DNA of 19,255 nucleotides. Source: Prevotellaceae bacterium. Lineage in GTDB: Bacteria; Bacteroidota; Bacteroidia; Bacteroidales; UBA932. Position 1 is the stretch's first letter. The number at the start of each line of letters is the position of its first letter. Below the pieces are notes generated by a model, which saw only the letters and a program-made list of their open reading frames with translations, did no database searches and was not told the DNA's origin. Positions 8,460 through 14,610 of the stretch are shown here, in pieces. The position numbers and the translations under genes were made by a program. Location of the stretch: contig JAIRMD010000095.1 of NCBI GenBank assembly GCA_031258915.1, positions 1 through 19,255 on the forward strand, given 5' to 3'.

Positions 8460-9867
8460 AGGTTACAGCATACTGACAAAAGTTGACTGGGGCGTTATCC
8501 TGATATGGATGGCGCTGATGGGCATTGGCCTGCTCTGCATCTACGCCTCAGGGTTCGACGAGGAGCATCCCCGCTTTTTTGACGTGCGCAACCGAAGCCG
8601 GCTTCAGGCGTTCTGGGTGGGCATGGCCTGCGTTATTGCCATATTCGTGATGGTAGTAGAAAGCCGGTTCTACAGCATTTTTGCCGGGACGCTGTACTTC
8701 ATTGCGCTGCTGCTCATCGTGGCCACGCTCATTTTTGGGAGCGAAGTCAACGGCTCAAAATCGTGGCTTTCGTTCGGCGTAGTAAGCCTTCAGCCGGTAG
8801 AGTTTGTGAAGGTTGCCACCGCGCTAATGCTCGCCAAGGTGGTGGGGACCTACACCTTCCGCATGCAAAATCTCAGGGAGCTGGCGCTAGCTCTTTTCGT
8901 TATTCTTGTACCGTTTGCGCTCACGCTGCTGCAGCACGATACTGGGTCGGCGCTGGTGTTCGCCGTTTTCATCATTGTACTCTACAGGGCGGGGCTAAAG
9001 GGGCTGATTGTGCTGTCCTGCCTGTTTCTCGTCTTTCTGTTTATCCTCTCGCTGCTCGTTGAGCCGCCCGCCGTTGCTATCTTCATCGGGCTGCTTTGCT
9101 TCGCTCTCTTTATGATTTTTAGCAAGCGCTACAAAGTCAGCCTCATCGCCATTGCCGCTATTGCTGCCGTAACGCTGACGCTGCACTTTGGGCTGAGGCC
9201 GCTGGATGCCGACCTGCCGCTCTTCGAATCGCTCGTCATTGCGCACGCTGCCATGCTGCCCGTGGCGGCTGCCTACGCGTGGTGGCACAAGCTGCGGTAC
9301 ATGTTTTCCATCATCCTGCTTTTCGTCCTGTCCGTCGGCATCAACTACTCGGTAGATTACGTGTTCGACAACGTGCTCAAGGAGCACCAGCGCAGGAGGA
9401 TAAACGATTTGCTGGGCATAGAATCCGACCTCAAAGGGTGGGGCTACAACGTGCACCAGTCAAAGGTGGCCATTGGCTCCGGAGGGTTGACCGGAAAGGG
9501 ATTTTTGGAGGGAACGCAAACCAAAGGAAACTTTGTGCCCGAGCAAAGCACCGACTTCATATTCTGCGCCGTGGGCGAGGAGTGGGGTTTTGTGGGCGCT
9601 ACGCTGGTGGTAGGCCTCTACCTGTTTTTGCTCATCCGGATAGTCAACATAGCCGAGCGCCAAAAGAGCGCTTTTGCCAAGCTTTACGGCTACGGCGTTG
9701 CCGCCATCCTGTTTTTCCACACTATCGTCAACATCGGCATGACCATTGGCATCATGCCTGTGGTGGGCATCCCCTTGCCGTTTATCAGCTACGGAGGGTC
9801 GTCGCTGTGGGCGTTCACCATCCTGCTATTTGTGCTGCTCAAGCTCGATGTGGGAAAGTACGAGTAG
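8446..9867 (+). CDS. rodA: Peptidoglycan glycosyltransferase RodA (SEDS family)
   Basis: RodA polymerises glycan strands from lipid II in the rod complex. The 473-residue, strongly hydrophobic protein has about ten or more membrane helices. SEDS hallmarks are present: the conserved loop GGLTGKGFLEGTQTKGNFVP followed by EQSTDFIF and A-V-G-E-E-W-G-F-V-G, and the C-terminal PLPFISYGGSS. An extra hydrophobic region in the middle (roughly residues 185-290) makes it longer than the E. coli protein; longer forms are usual in Bacteroidota. It overlaps mrdA by 14 bp, so the two partner enzymes are probably translationally coupled. Confidence 0.96.
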   Translation: MLRSRGYSILTKVDWGVILIWMALMGIGLLCIYASGFDEEHPRFFDVRNRSRLQAFWVGMACVIAIFVMVVESRFYSIFAGTLYFIALLLIVATLIFGSEVNGSKSWLSFGVVSLQPVEFVKVATALMLAKVVGTYTFRMQNLRELALALFVILVPFALTLLQHDTGSALVFAVFIIVLYRAGLKGLIVLSCLFLVFLFILSLLVEPPAVAIFIGLLCFALFMIFSKRYKVSLIAIAAIAAVTLTLHFGLRPLDADLPLFESLVIAHAAMLPVAAAYAWWHKLRYMFSIILLFVLSVGINYSVDYVFDNVLKEHQRRRINDLLGIESDLKGWGYNVHQSKVAIGSGGLTGKGFLEGTQTKGNFVPEQSTDFIFCAVGEEWGFVGATLVVGLYLFLLIRIVNIAERQKSAFAKLYGYGVAAILFFHTIVNIGMTIGIMPVVGIPLPFISYGGSSLWAFTILLFVLLKLDVGKYE

Positions 9868-9911
9868 CCGATTTTTTTTTTGATTTTTTTTTCATTAATG
9901 CTCAACAAGCT

Positions 9912-10514
9912 ATGTTTTCAGGAATTGTAGAAGCCACCGCAAGGGTGGCCGCGCTGGAGCGCGAAAAGGAGAACTTGCACATCACGCTCGAGTGCCCCTT
10001 TGCTAAGGAGCTGAGGGTTGACCAGAGCGTTGCCCACAACGGGGTGTGCCTCACGGTGGTGCGCTGCGGCGAGCGGACGTACACCGTAACCGCCATTTTG
10101 GAGACGCTGCAAAAGTCAAACCTCGGCCTGCTCAAGCCGGGCGACGAGGTGAACGTGGAGCGCAGCATGAAAATCGACAGCCTCCTCGACGGCCACCTGG
10201 TGCAGGGGCACGTTGACCAAACCGCCGCGTGCAGCGGCGTGCGCGAGGCCAGCGGCAGCTGGTACTTCACCTTTGACTACGACCCCGCCGCCGGAAATAT
10301 TACGGTAGAGAAAGGCTCAATCGCGGTGAACGGCGTAAGCCTCACGGTGGTCAACTCGCAGCACGGCAGCTTTCAGGTGGCCATCATCCCCTACACCTAC
10401 GAGCACACCAACTTCCACGCCATCGGGATGGGTACGGTGGTAAATCTTGAGTTTGACGTTGTTGGGAAGTACATCGCCAAGCTCGCGCGGCTGTACATGG
10501 TGCCCGCCGGTTAG
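9912..10514 (+). CDS. ribE: Riboflavin synthase, alpha chain
   Basis: The enzyme converts two 6,7-dimethyl-8-ribityllumazine molecules into riboflavin plus a pyrimidine. The 200 residues form two homologous lumazine-binding barrels. The repeats are visible as AHNGVCLTVV in the first half and AVNGVSLTVV in the second, with GHLVQGHVDQTA between them. The N terminus MFSGIVE is the family signature and fixes the start at 9912. The same frame stays open upstream into rodA, but that part is a shadow of rodA. No Shine-Dalgarno sequence is seen; the leader carries a T10 and a T9 run (9872-9892). It lies 44 bp after rodA and may be read with it. Confidence 0.96.
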   Translation: MFSGIVEATARVAALEREKENLHITLECPFAKELRVDQSVAHNGVCLTVVRCGERTYTVTAILETLQKSNLGLLKPGDEVNVERSMKIDSLLDGHLVQGHVDQTAACSGVREASGSWYFTFDYDPAAGNITVEKGSIAVNGVSLTVVNSQHGSFQVAIIPYTYEHTNFHAIGMGTVVNLEFDVVGKYIAKLARLYMVPAG

Positions 10515-10528
10515 CGCAGCCCAGCGCT
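10513..10528. terminator. Small hairpin spanning both stop codons of convergent genes
   Basis: AGCGC (10513-10517) and GCGCT (10524-10528) can form a 5-bp stem with a 6-base loop. The hairpin covers the 13-bp gap between ribE and the nucleoside kinase gene and includes bases of both stop codons. It could act as a bidirectional terminator or barrier. There is no clear T tract on either side, so support is modest. Confidence 0.3.
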
Positions 10529-12201
10529 TAGCAGTACGAAAAGCTGCTGCCGCCAATGAACTCGCGAATGACCGACGTGGGCGGAACCTTGCGCTCGTCC
10601 TCGGGGCTGACGAACTCAAAGTAGCTGAGGAATTTGAGCAGCCGGCACGCCTCAACGTAGGCGCTGTCGTTGGGGAGCACGCGGTAGAGCATTGGCTCGG
10701 CGTATCGGCGCAGCACGTTGATTTCGTACAGCAGCGACGAGTTGAACATGATGTCGGCGTGCTCCTGAAAAGGGAAAATGTTCTTTTCCTCGCCGCGCCG
10801 CACGCTTGCCCAGCGGTGGAGCGTTGCCTGCGCTCCGCTGCCCCTGAAAAATGCATCGCGCACAAGCCGCCGCACAAGCCGGTTGTCGGTGGTCGATATG
10901 CGGTTGTTTTCGTCAAGGTTGATGAACGTAAGCGCCGAGGCGTAAATCCGGAGCTTGCGCTTGAGGCTAACCGCCTCGGTGAGCTTAGGGTTGAGCGCGT
11001 GTATGCCCTCCACGATGAGGATGTCCTTCTCGCCCAGCTCCATGTGCTCGCCGCTGCGGGAGCGCGTCCCGCTGCCAAAGTCGAACTTGGGCAGCTGCAC
11101 GCGCCGGCCGCGCAGCAGCTGGTCGAGGTGATCGTTGAAGAGCGGCAGATCTACCGCGCCAATGCTCTCAAAATCGCGCTCCCCGTGCTCGTCAAGCGGC
11201 GTTTGGTCGCGGTTGACAAAGTAGCTGTCCATCTCGAGCACCTTGGGCGAAAACCCCGCCACCTTGAGCTGTATGGACAGGCGCTTGGAGGTTGTGGTCT
11301 TTCCGCTCGACGACGGGCCGGCTACCAGCGCCAGCTTCACCTCGCCGCCCCGCGACGAAATATGGTCGGCTATTTGCGCGTACTTTTTTTCGTGCAGCGC
11401 CTCCGACACCTTAATGAGCTCATCGCCGCCGTTGCGCTGTATAAGCTCGTTTATTTGGCCTACGGCGCCAGCCTGTAAAATCTCCACCCACTGCTTGTGC
11501 TCCCGAAAAATGTCGAACATCTTTTTTTGGGCCACAACATGCTCCAGCGCTCCCGAGCTGCCCGCCTTGGGGAACATCAGCAGCATGCCGTTGTAGTACG
11601 GGGTAAGCCCAAAGCTGCTCAAGGCTCCGGTGCTCGGCACCAGCGGCCCGTAAAAGTGGTCGGCGTAGCCGCTGAGGTAGTAAACGGAGGTGTAAAGCTT
11701 GCCGCGCGTTTGCTGCAACCGCGCCTTCTCCACGTACCCCTGCCCCCGAAAAATGGCGATGGCCTCGCTCGTCTGCACTTTTTTCTTCTCAAAAGGCAAA
11801 TCGGCGGCAACAAGCTCGCGCATGCGCTTGGCGATGCCCCCCACCATCGAGGCGCTGAAGCCGGAGGTGCCTTTCAGCTCGCAGTAAAAGCCGTTGGAAA
11901 CGGAGTGCTCCACGCTAAGGCTACACTCCGGAAAGGCATCCTTAACGGCTTTTTGCAGCAGAAAGGTGAGCGAGCGCTGGTAGCATCGCTTCCCGTCGGG
12001 GTGTGAGTAGCCGATGAAGCGAATGGTCTGCGGCCCCGACACCTCGTACCACAGCTCCTTGAGCAGGTTGTTGGCCAGCGCTGCAAGGATGGGCGATTCC
12101 AGCCGGATGCTTTGGTCTTGCGCAATTTGCATCAGCGAGGTGCCCGGCTCGTACGCTTTAGCTACCCCGCTGTTTTCGCAGTAAATGTCGATTAGCTTCA
12201 C
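10528..12201 (-). CDS. Nucleoside (uridine-type) kinase with TGS-like and synthetase-like N-terminal domains
   Basis: The 557-residue protein combines an N-terminal TGS-like segment (about 1-60), a threonyl-tRNA-synthetase second-additional-domain-like region (about 60-230), and a C-terminal P-loop kinase of the uridine kinase/phosphoribulokinase class. The Walker A motif GPSSSGKTT is at residues 295-303, followed by MDSYFVNRDQTP and the Walker-B-like ILIVEGIHALNP. Such proteins, about 550 residues long, are widespread in Bacteroidota and annotated as nucleoside kinase; the substrate is not certain. The start codon is GTG at 12199-12201, giving KLIDIYCEN at the N terminus as in relatives. It converges on ribE with 13 bp between stops. 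Confidence 0.88.
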   Translation of the reverse strand: MKLIDIYCENSGVAKAYEPGTSLMQIAQDQSIRLESPILAALANNLLKELWYEVSGPQTIRFIGYSHPDGKRCYQRSLTFLLQKAVKDAFPECSLSVEHSVSNGFYCELKGTSGFSASMVGGIAKRMRELVAADLPFEKKKVQTSEAIAIFRGQGYVEKARLQQTRGKLYTSVYYLSGYADHFYGPLVPSTGALSSFGLTPYYNGMLLMFPKAGSSGALEHVVAQKKMFDIFREHKQWVEILQAGAVGQINELIQRNGGDELIKVSEALHEKKYAQIADHISSRGGEVKLALVAGPSSSGKTTTSKRLSIQLKVAGFSPKVLEMDSYFVNRDQTPLDEHGERDFESIGAVDLPLFNDHLDQLLRGRRVQLPKFDFGSGTRSRSGEHMELGEKDILIVEGIHALNPKLTEAVSLKRKLRIYASALTFINLDENNRISTTDNRLVRRLVRDAFFRGSGAQATLHRWASVRRGEEKNIFPFQEHADIMFNSSLLYEINVLRRYAEPMLYRVLPNDSAYVEACRLLKFLSYFEFVSPEDERKVPPTSVIREFIGGSSFSYC

Positions 12202-12257
12202 AGTAAATTATGAATTATGAGCTCATGTTTCCCACCTTCGGAAAATGTGCAAAACCG

Positions 12258-12315
12258 TGTATCACTATTCCCCGTAGGGGAATCGAAGCGAATCGAAGCA
12301 ATAAAAAGTGATACA
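12258..12315. repeat. Nested palindrome with 10-bp tandem repeat, possible terminator or repeat element
   Basis: A perfect 9-bp outer inverted repeat (TGTATCACT at 12258-12266, AGTGATACA at 12307-12315) encloses a perfect 7-bp inner hairpin (ATTCCCC, loop GTA, GGGGAAT; 12267-12283). Two head-to-tail copies of GAATCGAAGC follow (12280-12289, 12290-12299). It lies between the stop of the metalloprotease gene and the start of the kinase gene, both on the minus strand. It could terminate the protease transcript, or be a small dispersed palindromic repeat or a mobile-element scar. No T run follows either stem in the transcribed direction. Confidence 0.5.
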
Positions 12316-12353
12316 AGATAAACAGGCAGCAAAGATGTAGATAAGCAGCTTTT

Positions 12354-13772
12354 CTAATTTCCACAATCATAAATGCCTTCAACCCTTGCTTCAAATTCGG
12401 CCCCTAAGGCCACAGAAAATCCCGGCTGTAGCGTAATGCTGCTCGCTGCCCTCATGTAGGCTTCTTTGCCGCTGCTAATGCTTACCGTTCCGTTAGTTGT
12501 AATAGCTTGTTTTGCTATAACATCAGCATAGCTGCTACTGGAAAAATCACCGCTCGTAACTGTTATGTCGGTTGGCGGTTGTCTGAATGTCATAGCTGTA
12601 GTGGAACGTTCATTCCAAACACGCGCGCTATTGCTGACAGCAGCTGTTCCCATTGCAGCCCCCTCATAAGAGACATTTGGGTTTGACCAGTATTGAATTC
12701 TACCACAGGAAGAGCAGGCATCTGCGTATGCCATTATAGTTCTCCAGTACCCGGGAGAGTACACATACCCGTGTCCATAAGCAAATGGCGTTGTAGTCGT
12801 ATCTACGTATGGATCGTGCCGACAACCAAGCAAATGCCCGATTTCATGACCGAAAGAATAGTACCCGGTAGCGCAGCTGGCGTTAACCACGCAAAAAGCA
12901 TCGCTTGCCGGCACTCCAATGTCATAGGCCTCTCCACAAACCCTGTCACCGTAGTCGGTTAGTAAAACACAGATGTCGGCTGCATAGGCATTGCGCAAGG
13001 CATGAACCTCGTCCATGTAGCCGTCATTAGTATTCCTGAATCTTGTTTTGTCTACCGTGGAGTTGACTTCCGCGTAATCTGTCAAACCTGAGTATGCAAA
13101 CTCTACGTTGTAATTCACGCTGCTGTTTGTAAAGCTTTCATTTGTCTCATTTATTGCCTCCCATATGGTGTTTTTGATATCACTCACTGAAGATTGGGCT
13201 GCAGGCGTGTATAAGACCAGCACTCTGACTCTGCAACCGTATGGCAAAGGCGCAACTCCACGCCGGTCATCACTCTCGGCTCCATCTGCGCCGTCAATAC
13301 GTGAAGAATAATCATGAAGATTATCACAATTCTCTTTTAATTTAGACCCATCTAATTTAACTATGGCATAATTGTCCTTATCTCCTATGGTTTCAATTTT
13401 ATACACGTCTATTTTGGGGGTAGTTATTGTGCCTTGTATATCATTATTCAAAACAGAAAAGGAAATGCTACTGTTATCATCATCGTTTTTGCCAAAAAAA
13501 CTAATTTTATTCTTCGATCTTTTTTCCAACGTTTTTTTCTTGACGGTCATTTCATTTTCACCGAACTGCAATACAAATTGATCGTAAATGTCGAGTTTTT
13601 CCAAATCAATTTTCACAAAATCAACGGATACATTAGCATCTCTTTTGTTAAGAATTTCTAATCTTTTTTCCGGATTATCGTACGTCGGGTCCTGATACAT
13701 CAACCTGTTATCTTGCCCATATAGGAGCAGACATATAATGCTCATATTCAGCGTCAATATAATTTTTTTCAT
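12354..13772 (-). CDS. Secreted metzincin metalloprotease (reprolysin/M72-like) with C-terminal stack domain
   Basis: The 472-residue protein has a Sec signal peptide (residues 1 to about 19, ending LLLYGQ), a propeptide (about 20-178), a metzincin catalytic domain beginning near YGCRVRVLVLYTPAAQ (178-193), and a C-terminal domain (about 400-470). The zinc site HEIGHLLGCRHD uses H309, E310, H313 and H319, and M347 in TIMAYA is the Met-turn. C149 in the propeptide could be a cysteine switch (inference). The C-terminal ITLQPGFSVALGAEF resembles the Bacteroidota '3-coathanger stack' domain. There is no T9SS sorting tail, so surface export is uncertain. A GGAGG ribosome-binding site lies 8 bases before the ATG. 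It is the last gene of a three-gene block and the complete copy of a duplicated gene. Confidence 0.85.
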   Translation of the reverse strand: MKKIILTLNMSIICLLLYGQDNRLMYQDPTYDNPEKRLEILNKRDANVSVDFVKIDLEKLDIYDQFVLQFGENEMTVKKKTLEKRSKNKISFFGKNDDDNSSISFSVLNNDIQGTITTPKIDVYKIETIGDKDNYAIVKLDGSKLKENCDNLHDYSSRIDGADGAESDDRRGVAPLPYGCRVRVLVLYTPAAQSSVSDIKNTIWEAINETNESFTNSSVNYNVEFAYSGLTDYAEVNSTVDKTRFRNTNDGYMDEVHALRNAYAADICVLLTDYGDRVCGEAYDIGVPASDAFCVVNASCATGYYSFGHEIGHLLGCRHDPYVDTTTTPFAYGHGYVYSPGYWRTIMAYADACSSCGRIQYWSNPNVSYEGAAMGTAAVSNSARVWNERSTTAMTFRQPPTDITVTSGDFSSSSYADVIAKQAITTNGTVSISSGKEAYMRAASSITLQPGFSVALGAEFEARVEGIYDCGN

Positions 13773-13833
13773 GGTTTGGTCCTCCTTACTTCGTTAAAAT
13801 CATCTTTTTCGTATCAATCAAGCTGCCATCCAC
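13071..13833 (-). repeat. Tandem duplication, downstream copy (B)
   Basis: This 763-bp unit holds the last 15 codons of the truncated paralogue (copied from the T9SS tail gene), a 13-bp spacer, and the first 234 codons of the full protease. It repeats the unit at 13834-14610 head to tail. A 149-bp block at 13187-13335 differs at only four positions from 13950-14098, while the stretch 13336-13619 has diverged strongly. Confidence 0.85.
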
Positions 13834-14550
13834 CGCGTAATCTGTCAAACCTGAGTATGCAAGCTCTACGTTGTAATTCACGCTGCTGTTTGTAAAGCTT
13901 TCATTTGTTTCATCTATTGCCTTTGATATGATATACTGAACGTCATCCACTGAAGACTGGGCTGCAGGCGTGTATAAGACCAGCACTCTTACTCTGCAAC
14001 CGTATGGCAAAGGCGCAGCTCCAGGCCGGTCATCACTCTCGGCTCCATCTGCGCCGTCAATACGTGAAGAATAATCATGAAGATTATCACAATTCTCTCT
14101 CATTTTGGAGTAATCTTTTTTAACTACGGCATAATTGTTACTGTCTATAGGTACAATTGCATATTTTTCCCGTTTTGAGGTAGTTATCGTTCCTCCTACA
14201 TAGCGACCCTTTGTACCATTCCTTATAGCAACAATTTGAATGTCACTGTTATCATCGGCATTATGTCCGTAAAAACTAAATATCTCCCACCTCTCTCTCC
14301 CTATTCTTTTTTTATTGACAGTTATTTTATTTTCACCAAACTCTAATACAAGCTGATCGTAAATAAAGATTTTATCCACATCCATTTTCACAAAGTCAAC
14401 GGACACATTCATCAGAGTGTTTTTGTTAAGAATTTCTGATCTTTTTTCCGGATTATCATACGTCGGGTCCTGATAAATCAACCTGTTATCTTGCCCATAC
14501 ATGAGCAGACAGATAATGCTCATATTCAGCGTCAATATAATTTTTTTCAT
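13786..14550 (-). pseudogene. Truncated metzincin paralogue fused to the last 15 residues of a T9SS sorting domain
   Basis: The 254-residue open frame repeats the signal peptide, propeptide and the first strand and helix of the neighbouring protease (residues 1-239, to SGLTDYA). It then switches at V240 to VDGSLIDTKKMILTK, the C-terminal end of the upstream tail-fibre-like protein (there VDGSLVDTKKMILTK). The zinc motif HExxHxxGxxH and Met-turn are absent, so it cannot be a protease. The frame is intact, with a signal peptide, a candidate switch cysteine (C154) and a GGAGG ribosome-binding site 7 bases before its ATG, so it may still be made, for example as a free propeptide. I classify it as a duplication-derived, broken gene; a trans-acting inhibitor role is only speculation. 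Confidence 0.75.
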
Positions 14551-14610
14551 GATGTTTCCTCCTTACTTCGTTAAAATCATCTTTTTCGTATCAACCAAGC
14601 TGCCATCCAC
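13834..14610 (-). repeat. Tandem duplication, upstream copy (A)
   Basis: This 777-bp unit holds the last 15 codons and stop of the tail-fibre-like gene, a 12-bp spacer, and the first 239 codons of the truncated metzincin. It is directly followed by copy B. The breakpoint at 13833/13834 joins sequence matching 14610 (CCATCCAC) to sequence matching 13071 (CGCGTAATCTG), with only about one base of shared sequence. That fits illegitimate rather than homologous recombination. Confidence 0.85.

Noticed and set aside
9279..9911. In-frame upstream extension of ribE (long open frame starting at 9279)
   Set aside because: It overlaps rodA in another frame and reads as low-complexity R/H/A-rich sequence, whereas MFSGIVE at 9912 is the riboflavin synthase N terminus.
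9898..9930. 10-codon upstream open frame overlapping the ribE start
   Set aside because: Too short to support, with no SD and no conservation evidence. It starts 14 bases before the ribE ATG and is probably chance.
10447..11478. 343-codon open frame on the plus strand
   Set aside because: It lies antisense to the nucleoside kinase, including its P-loop region, and matches no recognisable protein.
13714..13772. Lipoprotein signal on the protease (Cys14 in SIICLL)
   Set aside because: The residues before the Cys (I-I) do not fit a lipobox; the signal peptide looks like ordinary type I cleavage near LYG-Q.
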